NCBI GenBank assembly: GCA_949825045.1 | Contig: OX463835.1 | Span: 19,609,201 to 19,673,200, forward strand | From: Argyresthia goedartella | Taxonomy: Eukaryota; Arthropoda; Insecta; Lepidoptera; Argyresthiidae | DNA: 64,000 nucleotides | Direction: 5' to 3' | Shown: piece by piece, positions 1-11,971 of the stretch | Layout of the letters: the number at the start of each line of letters is the position of its first letter | Numbering within the stretch: the first letter of the stretch is position 1 | Notes under the pieces: model-generated | The model's input: only the letters and a program-made list of their open reading frames with translations | Told to the model about the DNA's origin: nothing | The model's database searches: none | Translations under genes and position numbers: made by a program

Positions 1-2236
1 AATGGTGATTAAATTGTTATACAATTTTTTTTTGTCTAGACGTGATTCCTTCATGTAGTTTAACCCGCGTAGTTTAAACGTTTTCACCCACGAAAAACTC
101 ATTTCGGGTTTTTGCCCGGAATTATTCCGCGTTTTTTCCCAAAATGGATTTCTTCCCGGGCAGAATCCCATCAGTACTTATCCCATTCTAATTCCACCAC
201 ATATAAAGTATTGTATACTTAGTATGTGTTCCAACTTAAAGTAAGCTTGGACCATATAACAGTCAGTATCCTTTGAATTAAATTAAACCATATCCCTCAC
301 GACACTGCAGTCGGTCAGTCTGCGGCGTTTGATTTACGACCGATTCTCCAGAACCGCGAGTGAGGTGCGCGTACGCATTGCAATGAGGATGACGGCATGC
401 GGATCGATGATCGGTGTTCAGTAAATCTGTCGTATAATGCAATGCGGGCACGAAATAGTTCTTAACAAAATTACTATGTACTACTTTCCAACAATGCGAC
501 AATTCATTCCGTCATCTTCAACTGTCAAAAGATGACATTTCGTTTGACATCACACCCAACGTCCTAATCGCATATTTGATCAGATCAACTGTGCCTCTAC
601 CATTCGCATAGATATCACTGTGCTATTGAACCAGTTTTCTGTTAATCGGGAAATCCCCAAAGCCACTGAACAGGAGAACTATGGTATGTGTTGAGTTCTG
701 GCATTACATTCCTTACAATCGGTAAATATCTAATCGACACTTACGAAGCTTAGGTGGGCCGTTATTGAATGGGTTAGGAAGCCATTTTCCAACCCATTTT
801 ATAATGAGCACTTAATGATTGAAATGCTGACAGTTGAATAGCGTCACGCCTTTTCCCATATTAATAGCATTTTGCGTGACAAGGGGTTAAACCATCGCCG
901 TTAAAGTATATACTATATATGTTTAGGGAATGAATGGCTGCTATCTACTTTTTAGAATAGAATAGAACAGGATATGCGTTACTTGCTATATCAGCCTAAT
1001 TTTTTATCGGAATTCGTCGGTACATTTACAAAGGCTGATTGGGAATTCCTTTAAACAATAATGAGAATACGCATTACTTGTATAGACTATTGATAAAAAC
1101 AATATAATACTTACTGATCCAGGCTACCTTTAGGAGAAGCTTAGCCATATGAGTATACTTCTTTATTCAATAATTAACGAAGGAACGTTAGGTTGCAATC
1201 ACACAAAATACATTTTTTTATTTTCTATTAATGACTTAACTTCTTCGTGTATACCTAAAAATTAATTAACTATTCTACGGCGTAATGTAAGCCCTTTATA
1301 ACCTGCCAGTGACGTTCCTACAACTAAATATTAAATGATATCCGCTTTTTATTCCACAAAACCATTAGCCGTTTATTACTAAGACGAGGTATAGCTAATG
1401 GAGCAATTTGCATTCGTTCGACTCGCGAAACCAATCATACAATGCACATAGTGTGCGATTTTTGCATACAATCGATAGTATTCGGCACATAATCGATGGT
1501 AATTGTCAGCCATTTTTGATTTTTTCGCGACCATTTTGGGTGGCCATATTGTTTGGTCTAATTTGTCGTGGTGTAGACAATCGACGATAGCCGTTTTAAT
1601 TTGTGAGTGGTTTTATTAACATTCTACTTTGTGTAGAGTCCTGGTGCCGGCCTTCAGCAATGGAGAAGTCTTTGTTTTGACAACTCTCCGGTAAATAACG
1701 ATAATAATTATTAAAATTTTCTGCCAACTTTACGTGACAGCTATAATTGTGTATCGTCAGCAGAAAAATCTGCGCTCAACTACGATAAACTAGGCTAATG
1801 CTTATAAAGGCGTAAGTCTACGTCAAGCGAGTACCAGGAGGCAGGCTCGCTTACATAAGTTGTGGCAAAAATATAAAAAAAGTCATTTAAAATACTTATA
1901 TGCAATTGTCAACTTTGACAACAAATTATCGATGAACCAAGTGACAAATATTTTTGCCAGACCCTTTTCAATCGCTTTAAAAAAATACCAATAAGAACAT
2001 CGCCTAAACAAGCAAAGTCTGAATAAAACATAGCTCGTGTAAAATAATCTTGTTGTGATTGTAAAATTTTTCAAGCCATTGAAATGTCGGATTTGTCATA
2101 AGCTGTCAGAATTACATCTGATCCACTTGTCTGTGGGTAGATCTTGGAAATGGCCCGCAATTTTAAATCTTATTGCTTGGTAACAACGTTCAAAAGCTAT
2201 GAAAAATAATCAATAATCTGTTGATAATGTGTTGAT
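1..2236. other. AT-rich intergenic DNA, no gene recognised
   Basis: No open frame here looks like protein. Around 835-905 there is a short piece (agcgtcacgcc...gcgtgac...atcgccg) matching the tail of the tail-2 SINEs at 37.5 and 43.65 kb. The remainder looks like old, diverged intergenic or repeat sequence that I cannot classify. Confidence 0.4.
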
Positions 2237-2278
2237 GTTCTCCACTCACCTGTGGGGCCCCACAGGTGAGTGGAGAAC
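2237..2278. repeat. Perfect 42-bp palindrome
   Basis: The sequence is its own reverse complement across 42 bases, centred at GGGG|CCCC (2257/2258), with no loop. The arms contain CACCTGTGGGG. It is GC-rich compared with its AT-rich surroundings. No coding context is seen. Confidence 0.9.
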
Positions 2279-3584
2279 GATGCAGGTACTGACATCTTTG
2301 TGTTACGGCAGCGCCAGTGTATTTTTAATAAACAACAGTTGTTATAAAATCTGGGCCAATGATGAAGATATTTTTTAAATAAAATACCTAGAACTGTAAA
2401 TGGGAAAATGGATTTAAAAAAGTCACTTTAAATGGGCCATGCTTAAAAAAATACGAACTACTTTTTACTATATTTTATGAAATTATATAGAAACTAGTTT
2501 AAAAATAACACCACTTGTGACGTCACTTGCTCACAGTTTTGGAACGGTTGTAGTTGAGGCTGGTTGTTTCTGATTATAAAACTAATAAATTATATTATAT
2601 CAATATTTGTTTACGTTCCGACTGACATCTGCGTTATCGACTGACAGGAAAACTGTTGATACTTGACAGTTTTACAGAACAGCCAACTTAAGAGCGAAGG
2701 GAATTTGAACAAACTATGCCGTAGAGCGCAAATGAAGTACCTTATGTTTTTTACGGATATTTCAGTAACCGTAATATTTTTTGATTAGAATAACGGATTT
2801 TAGTTTCCTAACTAAAATCCGTTGTTAAATTGTGTTCCTACACAATTATCCCGAAATGGTTTTCTCAGTTTGGTACCTTCGTTTTTTTACATAGCCTGTA
2901 TGTAAGTACCTATTCCCAATAATTACAAAAAACGTAGTCCCAAGTTTTAGTTTGTCCAAAAAGCGGATCCAATAAGTCAATAGTTTCCGTTTTCACTAAA
3001 ACAATGGAGTGGTGTGTTATTAACATAATAAAGAGATTTGTTCACTTTAGCAGAAGGAAACCACCGGACGCTGGCGCCCAAATATAAGTACCGACAGCAA
3101 CGGCAACACTAAATTACATTTCTAATAATACTTCTGATGCGTTTATTTTACAATAACACTTATCTGAAGAAAATACTCTGGCCAAGCTCTGTCACTCAAT
3201 AACATGTTTTTATTTTACTTGACACTTTCATATTTTGTCTTTAAAAACTTACAATTTAAATATAGTTTGCTAGTTTAATAAAGATACTCGTAGTTGTTAG
3301 TTAGTATTTGCAACTCTTGTAGTAACACAGACACACATAACGAATGTGGTGTTCACTTGTAATTAATTTGTGCATTAAGCTCTGTTTAGTCCTAAGTCCT
3401 ATTTATGTAAGTAATCAATGTTCAAATTGTTAGTGAACCAAATAAAGAGAAAAAAAAACTGTTTATCAGTGAATGAAAATATATTTACCACACATGTGAT
3501 GACAATACTTTTTAACATGTGATGACAAGATTTTTTACATAAACATATATGAAACACATGTATACCGTATTTTTGGAGTATGAA
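2279..3584. other. Intergenic DNA, nothing recognised
   Basis: No credible ORF. Near 3440 a sequence reading aataaagag followed by an A-run resembles a polyadenylated 3' end and could be the tail of an old retro-insertion. No protein-coding part was found next to it. Confidence 0.35.
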
Positions 3585-3845
3585 TATGGCGCGTTAGTTG
3601 ATAAACTAACGGTTAAAACCGTTAAATAGTAAACTGGTTTAAACTTGAATTGCAAACGAAATAGCAGGGCAAACACTGCGGTAGCTTAGGTGAAGAATAT
3701 AAGGGCGAGCGCCCCCGAATAGTCCTCGTGTTAGGTTGAGATGTAAGAACAAAAGAAACGTAAATTCTAAACCTTGTCGGTCTGGTTTACTATCTGTCGA
3801 TAGGTAATCAACTAACGCGTTATCTTACGGTGGCATATATATATT
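3585..3845 (-). mobile_element. MITE, family E (gttagttgataaac ends)
   Basis: Inverted copy of the element at 34749-35134. It has the gttagttgataaactaac motif at one end, the acggtggcatatata terminus at the other, and in between the shared core with gcggtagcttaggtgaag. No protein is encoded. Part of the left terminus is missing. Confidence 0.65.
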
Positions 3846-3884
3846 TTGGGCTAAGCGCTCATCGGCTGGTTTGTAGATATAGAG

Positions 3885-3975
3885 AAGTGAAAAATAAAGT
3901 TGTTCTGATCAAATCGGTTTCATAGTGAAGGTTGCTCAGAATGATGTCCCCTACTCCCAAAAAAAATGTCGCTCT
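3885..3975 (+). repeat. Dispersed repeat fragment, shared with 53.99-54.18 kb
   Basis: The stretch gtgaaaaataaagttg, tcaaatcggttt and ttgctcag recurs in the same order near 54040-54095, so it is a piece of a dispersed repeat. It is non-coding and the family is not identified. Confidence 0.5.
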
Positions 3976-4411
3976 AACTCCAAACATCCTGTATAACCAC
4001 AGCGCATTGACTGACAGAACTAAACACTGCTTCCACAATTTCTCTAAGATGCAGCTTGTATATTCTAGTAATAACTTCGATAGTTACCGGATTTTCTGAC
4101 GCTACAGATGGCGTGCAGGCACGCGGCTAGTCGGGTGATAACTACTAAATACGAATTAAACTATTACCAATACCAGACAGCTCACTGTAACACTGAATCT
4201 GTGTCTTGTATAGTAACCAGCAGTTCTCTAAGGCCTGCTGGTACCGAAAGCCCGAGAGATAAACATAAAAAAAAAACTTGTTTAAAGACAACAATTAATG
4301 GAATTTGACGTTTGTTTTGAGGTTAAATGCTGTTTAATGTTTTTAGTGGTAATTTGTTGTGAGATTAAACTATGTGTGTCAATTTTTTTGTTACACGGTA
4401 AGCATTTAGAT

Positions 4412-4588
4412 ACAGGCTCAAACAATGCTTCTGGCCCCACACTAGAATACCCTGTGTCGCGGGAACCTGCAAGAGCGACGTCGCACACATATAAACATCC
4501 AAGACCAGTATTTTTTTTCTTTATCCCCCGCCGGGGTTCGAATCCTGGTCCTCGCATAGTAGGCAGAGCCACAACCACAGAGGTCCGA
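4412..4588 (-). mobile_element. tRNA-derived SINE, family C, minus strand
   Basis: Read on the minus strand it has a tRNA-like head with a B-box-like ggattcgaaccc region, then the family body (gatgtttatatgtgtg, ggttcccgcgacacagggtat, gtggggccagaagc). The same body occurs at 33.53, 34.56 and 37.13 kb. Long ORFs crossing it on both strands are by-products of the repeat. Confidence 0.75.
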
Positions 4589-4615
4589 AGTTTCCAACCT
4601 TAAATCAATAAATAA

Positions 4616-4866
4616 ATGTAGTCCATTAATGTCTCTACCGAGGGGCACGGGCCTTTACCCGAAAAAGATTAAGCCATACTCCACCACGCTGGCTCAGTGT
4701 GTGTTCATGGAGGGGTTCTACGACCACTACTATTACGTAGCCAGGACCACACTGAACGTCCGCTAATGTACTTAAATTAATTATCTCATTGGTACATGGT
4801 CAGGATTCGAACCTGCACCTCCTGTGTGAGAAGCAAGCGTGAAACCCATTAGACTACGGAGCTCTT
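4616..4866 (-). mobile_element. tRNA-derived SINE, family A, tail type 1, minus strand
   Basis: On the minus strand the head reads ctccgtagtctaatgggttt (A box) and ggttcgaatcctgacc (B box), followed by atgagataattaattt. The body contains ccagcgtggtgg, cttaatc and gggtaaaggcccgtgcc. The same head and body are at 61926-62205 on the plus strand. Confidence 0.8.
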
Positions 4867-5148
4867 TTCCGGTTTTAATCTAACTAAAATCTATGGCAAT
4901 ACCTAAAGTTTCTGGCAGTCAAGTATATGTAAGGGATTACTTTATTTTACACATAAGTGCGAAATGTTCAACCATTTCGCGTATTCCCACTCTACATTCT
5001 CTGGTGTCTCTCGCGTTGACCACATTAATACATTTTAATGGCGATAGTATTGACATTGGAGGCGAGGTGAATATTTGATAGTTTTGTCTTTGCCAATAAA
5101 TCCTACGGTACGGTACTTTGTCTGTGCCCCACACTAGTATAGGGTATA

Positions 5149-5405
5149 GACCCGAATGGCCGAGTCGGCTGTGACCCTTCCTACGAAACCAATGGTCCCG
5201 GTTCAAGTCCGATTGGGGGAAAATATTTGTTTCATGAGAACGGTTGTTTGTTCCCTAGTCATGGTTGTTTATCTATCTAAGTATAAGATCTATCTTTATA
5301 AGTATGTGTATCGTTGTTTGGTACCCAAGATACAGGGAATCCTAGTTTGGGGCTAGATCATTGTGTGTAAATAGTTTCTAAGGTATTATTATTATTATTA
5401 TTATT
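5149..5405 (+). mobile_element. tRNA-derived SINE, family B, with (ATT)n tail
   Basis: The head gacccgaatggccgagtcgg (A box) and ggttcaagtcc (B box) resemble a Ser/Leu-type tRNA. The body contains gagaacgg, ctagtcatggttg, gtacccaagatacagggaat and ggggctagatca, and the copy ends in an ATT array. Four further copies lie in this window. Confidence 0.85.
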
Positions 5406-6221
5406 TGTCATTTCTTATTCAATGATTTGGACAGTTTATGATGTAGCGAGTTTCATTAATCTGAACTTTAAATTGGCTGATAAATAGGCACCGAATGAGA
5501 CTGTCCTGAAATTTACATTTTTTTTTGTAGTTTTGCATGAACAAGGAGGACCAATAGGTTTGCAATTCAGACTAGAGGATAGAGGACTTTCTAGATATTA
5601 ACGATATTCCTACAATAATGTTGACATTGAAATAACTTAGCTTTAGATCATAATTTATAGCAATATTTATCGCCGTAACGTCCGATACAATCTTTAACAG
5701 AACTAAAAGAGTGACTCAACGGCAATCAATTATAAAACACTATAAGCTTGCATCAGTTTACTGTAGCATTCAATGGAACATCATTTTGTATGCGCCATGC
5801 ATGCACCTCTTTGCTCCGCCGCCTAAACGCGATAGGCATACGACGCGAAGTCACTGACAGGCCGCAATTAAAAAAATAACGTAGCAGGATGTCGTAAAAA
5901 ATTATCGATTTTTAAAAGATGCCTTTACGAGACACAGGTGTTATTTCTTCGAGTGGGTAGGTATTTTATGGTTTTGATTTGAGTATTTGATATCGCCAGG
6001 AAACCAACCAATCAATACGTAAATCCGTCAGCGAAGGCCAATTTTTTTAAAAATAAGTAAATAGTAAAATACCTACTTTAATCTGTAAGTTTTTTTTGTT
6101 GACGTTACAAATATGATGTGTGCAATATTAGGACATACTTAAATACTTTCGTCATTAATTTTGATCTCGGTTCCTAAAGATTTTATTTTTATAAGCATTG
6201 TTTAACAAACCTAGAAACATG
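5406..6221. other. Intergenic DNA, nothing recognised
   Basis: AT-rich sequence with no convincing ORF, tRNA or known repeat terminus. Confidence 0.35.
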
Positions 6222-6300
6222 CCGTCACGGCTTTTCTCATACGGATTGGCAGAGGCACGGTTGTGCCCACGGTTGCCCAAGCACCGAATTATGTCATTAT
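6222..6300 (-). mobile_element. SINE tail fragment (family A, tail type 2)
   Basis: The pieces cgtcacg-cttttctcatacgg, ggcagaggcac and ttgtgccca match the distal body of the minus-strand SINEs at 37.5 and 43.65 kb. The tRNA-like head is missing. Confidence 0.55.
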
Positions 6301-6479
6301 TGCACTGTGCCATGCCAACCTATGGTGCCAACAGTAGGTAGTAAGCCACATCAGCCACCTTGGTTCGGCGTCTAATTTCGATATTATGGACAGCCTTATG
6401 GCGTAAGTCGTCTGAGCTATGAACTTCATATATACTTTTACGTTTGACACCTTGTACCAGCTTCATCTGTCAAATTGGT

Positions 6480-6764
6480 ATCACGCAATTAGCATCATAA
6501 TGAAGGCCAAACCCAAGCTCATTGAATGAAGCCTAGAAGCCTTCGGTGATACCCCGCATTCGATGAAATTGTTCGAGCATGAGATGAACCATAGACACAC
6601 GCTATGAACTTCAGAGTTACGCCATAAAGCTGACGGTCTGACAGCCTGATGCCTACAGCATGGCACGCTCCATGGCTCTTAGTGCTACCGTGACTTTGTG
6701 CACAGTCTCCTTCGTGAGCGTCCATGTTTCGGCACCGTATGTGAGAGTGGGCAGTACACATTGG
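6480..6764 (-). pseudogene. RTE-type LINE reverse transcriptase scrap
   Basis: On the minus strand, parts of a frame read NQCVLPTLTYGAETWTLTKE and RAMERAML. This is the sequence that follows the catalytic core in RTE/BovB-like reverse transcriptases of insects (family knowledge). The frame breaks within about 100 codons, and the RT catalytic motifs and endonuclease are absent, so it is a dead fragment. Its upstream side, at the higher coordinate, is cut off by a TTAA-flanked MITE starting at 6765. Confidence 0.65.
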
Positions 6765-7200
6765 TTAAGGGGACACATCGTCCGTGCAAAGGTCCCGTTA
6801 CTCCAGGCGGAAAGACCCGCAGTGTGGGAGGGACCGAGTCGGGAAAAATTACATAACGTAGCGCCAAACCACATAAAAATTATTTTAAAATAAACTACGC
6901 TATTTTGGCAACAAGATTTTCAAGGAGATTTTACTAATACATAATATCCACATATTGAATGTAATTCCGCAATGGAATAAGTAAGTATTTCAGAATTACA
7001 GGAATTATAATAAACAATTTAGAGGTCTTTTCGCAATTGAATTATATCAAGAAAATTTCACCCAATCGCGTTTTCCTTCAGTGAGAATCTTAATCAAATA
7101 CTCAATAAACGCTAACCCAAAAATCAAATCTGTCGACGACTTTCTAGTGGAGTAAAATGGATTCTAAAAAAGAAATGTTTTTTTTTTCATATAACCTTAA
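6765..7200. mobile_element. TTAA-flanked MITE, copy 1
   Basis: 436 bp bounded by TTAA on both sides, with degenerate terminal inverted repeats (GGGGACAC... / ...ATATAACC). The interior (gtccgtgcaaaggt, gttactccaggcgg, agacccgcagtgtg, aaaaatcaaatctg) is shared with copies at 32352-32749 and 44905-45327. The TTAA duplication and ends suggest mobilisation by a piggyBac-type transposase. Confidence 0.75.
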
Positions 7201-7424
7201 ATACCTTAGTCTTAAGGCATTGAGGGATTTAGAGGTCAGAACATCCCTAGTAAGTAAGTACGGATAAGTACCTACGATTACTTTAACTTTTAGTCGCTGA
7301 AAGTGATCAAAATGTCCTGGATACTTGTAATTTAGCACAGAGGTGTATCATGAAGAGTATACTAGTGGCTCTATGAGCTGTAAACCTCGCGAGAGACACT
7401 TTCTTTTAATGATTCAAACTAACT

Positions 7425-7520
7425 TATGAATGCACCTGGTGACGTACATGGATTGTGAAAGTAGACGCACCAATAACTTTGTATACTACATTTTGCGGTC
7501 TTAAACCCAACCTAGTTACT
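7425..7520 (+). repeat. Internal fragment of the ggttccgtacc (family H) repeat
   Basis: Contains cttatgaatgcacctgg, acgtacatgg, gtgaaagtag and accaataactttgta in the order seen in the larger family H copies at 37.94 and 44.06 kb. No terminus is present. Confidence 0.55.
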
Positions 7521-7538
7521 TTTGGCTAGTATTAATCG

Positions 7539-7739
7539 CACATCAAAAATACTGATTTTCACAGCAAAAAAGCATCAGCAAAAACACTTTTTATGTTTTA
7601 AGTATTTTTGTTGTTCTTCCATGGTCAACCTAATACGAAGGATAAAACTTACCCTTCACCTAAGCTACCGCAGTATTTAGCCCTGATATTTGCTGTGAAA
7701 ATCAGTATATTTGCTGTGCAAATCAGTATTATTGATGTG
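7539..7739. mobile_element. MITE, family G (cacatcaa ends)
   Basis: 201 bp with terminal inverted repeats of about 27 bp: left cacatcaaaaatactgattt, and the right end, reverse-complemented, cacatcaataatactgattt; about 25 of 27 positions match. The middle holds the shared core (gttcttccatggtcaac, cacctaagctaccgcag, agccctgatat). Non-coding. Confidence 0.75.
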
Positions 7740-7836
7740 TAGTTTAATATTTCCCTTTACTTTTCACTATAATTATATAGTCTGTTACTATCACAGTCTC
7801 TAAAAATTCACCGACACCTTATTTGTCAAAATCCGA

Positions 7837-7870
7837 CAAGCTATTTGGACTCTACAGTCCAAATAGCTTG
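7837..7870. repeat. Short perfect hairpin
   Basis: Two 15-base arms (caagctatttggact and its exact complement) separated by a 4-base loop, CTAC. No coding context. It may be the remains of a foldback element. Confidence 0.8.
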
Positions 7871-8554
7871 ACATATAGGGTTTTATAATAATAAAAAAGC
7901 GCTACCGATTTTTTATTATTTATTTATTTATATTTTTACCGATAATTATGGAACATGTTCACAAAAATTTACGAGAATCAGTTGAGAAATGCGGCCTCTA
8001 GATAAGATAGAGGATAAAATCCGGACACACATCCGGACATATGAAAGCTCTTTCCCAATCATGAACGGAGACGTTTCGACAGTTACTCAATAGATTAACG
8101 ATTTAAAAAAAAACGAGAAGTGTACTTTGATTGCATTTTCCCTGAAAAGCGGCAATTCCCAGAATCAAAAACAAACAGAAAGAACTTCGTCAAAAATGCA
8201 GCCTTTGATGCACCGCTCTACCAATTCCAATTATAATTAGCATAACATTTACTCACTATCGTACCTACGCAGCGGCCATTATTGAAAGACCAGTTAAATA
8301 GACCCCAGTTTTAGAACAAAATAGCCACAATACAGGGTCTTAATATAATGACTGATCGACAAACGTTATCTGTGTCTGCATTCGAATTACGCTGTGGTCA
8401 TACAAAATGAACGGTGAAGTTCTTTGATACGAAGCGTGGTAATATTTAATTGGTAAGTTGGTACGTGGCTCAATACACGTATTACTGCTCAAATAAAGTA
8501 CAGCTTAAACTCAGTCAAACTCTTTTTTTATTTTATTGCAAATAGGCAAAAGTA
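7871..8554. other. Intergenic DNA, nothing recognised
   Basis: AT-rich, with no credible ORF or repeat terminus. Confidence 0.3.
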
Positions 8555-8770
8555 ATGCACTTTTCCAAATCGAACAGGAAGAAAAAATTATGCTTTGAAT
8601 TTAAAAAAGGAAATTTCTCTTTCAAGTCGAGATTTATGGCTAAATCTCTCACAGGAAAAGAAAACTGGCTCAACCAGTGCTTCGGAATTACGCCTGTCAG
8701 AGAAGATAGCACCAAGATTTCTTCGGGATGTCATTTTTTAATTTCCGTCATTTTTATGCTACAATTTATA
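8555..8770 (+). repeat. Dispersed repeat, inverted relative to 11.10-11.27 kb
   Basis: The words aaaaaaggaaatttc, tcttt-caagt, ttcggaattacgcctgtcag and gatagcaccaag recur reverse-complemented at 11105-11260. The ORFs seen here are by-products of the repeat. Family unknown, perhaps a LINE 3' end. Confidence 0.55.
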
Positions 8771-9799
8771 ATATACAAATTATCTAATCTAATGATAATA
8801 TTATAACATCTTATCTATAAGAAGATGTATCAAAATAACAATTTTACAAAAGAAATAAATGGGAAACCAGAATGGACCAAACCCCTTAAGCAGCACCCGT
8901 TCACGAGTATGCCTTGTGCACCAGCCATCACCCCCCTCGCCATATTCGAGGGAGGGGAGCAACCCACCAAGAAGAGCCCACCTAAAAGTCATATGTCAGC
9001 ATGTCGTTGACGAGTAGGGAACCCTGAAAATTGTCAATAATCTTACTGGCCAGTCATAATTACGAAAAAAGTAACCCTACCTACCAATTTAACTCGCCAG
9101 TTATAATTATTCCACGAACTATGGGCGGCACGATGAAGAAATTAAATTAAAAAAAAATAGGGACATAGACAACGCTGCATCGATCGACTGAACGGCGCGC
9201 TCTTCAAAGAAATACCAAAGTGTATGAATTATTTATTTTAATACATCGATCCATTACAAATGACGCGATAGCTTAATTTCGAATTTGTTAGTATAACTTG
9301 CCCGATAATATATCCCGTTGCAATTGTTTGGTACCTTCCGATTTTAACGGCAGGTTGATTATGATGATGATTGAATGTTCGGTCGAGTTGGTAACAAAAG
9401 TATTAATTAAATACTCTTTCGTGATGAGGATGCCTTATCTAGGGATTAAAAAAAAAGTTTTTTTGTTATCTACTTCAAAATGGAGAAATTCTATAAAATT
9501 AATTAGTTTGAGGATACACACAACATATTTATAGTTTCAGAAAAATGCTTGCTTGATATTATAAATAACATTTGTGAATATATTGCAGTTCATATAATAC
9601 ACACATTCGGATAAATTAAGTAATTAAAACCTCCTTTTAGAAGTCGGTTTTGAGTTTTAGAAGAATATGTGGAGTTGTTAAATGGGACGACATGGGAATA
9701 AGCCGTCTGTTAATTTATAGTACGTTGGTAATTAGCTACAGGCCGCGCCAGGTTGTTTGGCTCTGACCGAGCTGTGAGCTCTCTTTCTCGCATAGGGTA
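8771..9799. other. Intergenic DNA, nothing recognised
   Basis: No reliable gene. The weak ORFs at 8825-9010 and 9298-9534 show no domain features. Confidence 0.3.
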
Positions 9800-9848
9800 A
9801 GGTGGCTAAGGGAAAGGGGACAGACTGTCCCCTCTCCCTTAGCCACCT
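9800..9848. repeat. GC-richer hairpin with 24-bp arms
   Basis: aggtggctaagggaaagg... on the left pairs with ...cccttagccacct on the right, with 24-base arms, one mismatch and a single central base. Confidence 0.85.
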
Positions 9849-11099
9849 CCCTATCGCTCAGAGAGAAAGAAAATTGGCGCGAACTGTCCTGACTACCTGT
9901 GTTTGTCCATATGTTTGTTCAAGCTATAAAAGTTACCTATAAATGCTATAAATATAGCTATAAATAATGCTATAAATATAGCTTCATTGGATTTTTATTA
10001 AGTTTAAAAAAAATAATAGATAAAAACATCATTTAAATGCAACTCAAGTTACAAGGCGCTAGATCCGAGGAAAAAATACAATAGATTTTTATAATCATCA
10101 CAGAAACAAAAAATAATCCGCCGGATTTCAAAAAATGCCTCGGAACAATAACTTTTTAATATTCGATACAAAAAATGGTCTCGATTTTCGGCGCCAACCG
10201 CACGGGATGAAGAAAAATATCCTGTTTAGTATTCCTACTGCATACTAGATGGCGCCATGCACTTCCCTACCCTTCGATATTTTTTGGGTGTTTGTGGTCT
10301 GAGTATGTTTTTATTGTTTACTCGATCGCCTTTGGCACAGGAGATGCTTACACTTCTTTAGTATGATATCGTTATCATGCGCAATATCAGAAAAAGTGAA
10401 AAATTTACCAATCATAGATTCGAAATTGCATAAACATGCAAATTCGCAATGAAAGACGGCTTATGTCAAATAATCATGTTCAGGAGGCTTGATACGAACT
10501 CCTAAACCGAACTAAAATGACCAACAATTAGCAGGCCTGCGGCAGGACTGTTTAGGTTGCAGCTCAAAAACCGTTCACATTTTTTTTGTATAGGCTTTTC
10601 GTACAAGTATAATTGACAGCAGCAACTCGTTTTTTGCGCGTCTGTTATGTCAAATTACATTCTTGAAAAATCTAGTAGATATTGGCCTAAAAAACGTCGT
10701 TTTGTACTTTATGTTGTATGTTTGTTACGCGATTATTTCTTCAATTATGAACTGATTTTGATGATTCTTGTTCTGATTATAGGTTATACTTCAGAGATGG
10801 TCCCATATAAATTTTATCAAAATTGATGTAGCGAATTTTGAAAATCACCAAAAAAATATAATATACAGGTTGGCATTTAATCAGCTGAACATATTTTAAG
10901 GAATGATAGTAACCATCATTATGAAAAATGTTCCCCAGGAAAAATGGTCGCCGACGAAAAAATACACTTGGCACTGGCAAGATTTACCTCAAAAGGGGTT
11001 TATTACGCCATATTAAAGGCAGACGCAGAAAAAGAGGGGGGACTGTGTATCTGTCTGTGTGTCTGTCTGTGGCACTTTAGAGCTCAAATGGGTGGGCAT
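9849..11099. other. Intergenic DNA, nothing recognised
   Basis: AT-rich stretch without a recognisable gene or complete repeat. A short CT/GT-rich patch (ctgtctgtgtgtctgtctgtgg) lies near 11050. Confidence 0.3.
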
Positions 11100-11265
11100 A
11101 TTATATGACATCCCCGTAGAGTTTCTTGGTGCTATCTTCTCTGACGGGCGTATTTCCGAAGCACGATAAAGTTAATGGAGTTTCATTTTCCTGAGCGAGA
11201 TTCAGCCGTGAATCACCACTTGAAGGGGAAATTTCCTTTTTTAAATTCAAACTATAATCAGTTAT
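11100..11265 (-). repeat. Dispersed repeat, inverted copy of 8.56-8.77 kb
   Basis: gacatcccc, cttggtgctatcttctctga, gggcgtatttccgaagca and ggggaaatttcc are the reverse complement of words at 8555-8740. Non-coding. Confidence 0.55.
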
Positions 11266-11639
11266 GTACTCATTAGTTTAGTTGATCATTTTTTTTTCCA
11301 TTAATGAGACTTAAGTAAGTGTTTGACTTGTAAAAGTGCTTATTTTGCCTTCTTGCAATAAATGATTTGAGATTTGAGCTTTGAGTTTTTGAGTTTTATA
11401 ATACGATTATAATACGGTTTTCTTGTAAATTGTAGTAGACTTTCCTGCGATGGTTATAGACAAGTTTTATCAAAAAGGGTCCAGTGGTTCGAAAGTTATC
11501 AGCTTCACAAGGAACAGTCTGCGAAGTTACAGAGGTTTTCATTATTTGTGTTTGCGTCGGGGGTATTTTGCTATCTGTATAGTTAAATAGAGTTGAAGTG
11601 GAGCAGTTCTTAGGAGTCACATTTGACATCTTATTCTTT

Positions 11640-11971
11640 ATTATTTATTCTTTATTGCACAGAAATCTTAATAGTAAGGTAACAAAACATTTTATGAGCA
11701 AAGGCGAGCTTATCTCTAAAGAGAGATTTCTACCAGCAAACCTAGGCAGGACAGGAAAAATTGTGCAACAGGAGAGTCCTAGTGCGCAATAAAACTGTAC
11801 ACATCTAATTGTTTACAACTAAAACATAATAAATGATATAATAAAAAAATGAATGAATAAAAATAAAATAAATGATATAGTAAATGATTTACACTAAATA
11901 AAATACAAAAGCAAAAAATAAAATATATATCAAACATATACTACTTATATATACATATATAAAAGTACCTA
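11640..11971 (-). mobile_element. 3' untranslated end of the LINE whose RT follows
   Basis: Directly downstream, on the minus strand, of the RT stop codon. The segment tctttattgcacag, caaaggcgagcttatctct, gagatttctaccagcaaacct is repeated at 30485-30600 without any RT, which marks it as a LINE 3' UTR. AT microsatellite-like sequence (atatatacatatat) lies near the stop codon. Confidence 0.65.

Noticed and set aside
4282..4603. Overlapping 98-101 codon ORFs on both strands
   Set aside because: They cover a family C SINE; the translated phrases (e.g. ASGPTLEYPVSREP) appear again wherever that SINE is read.
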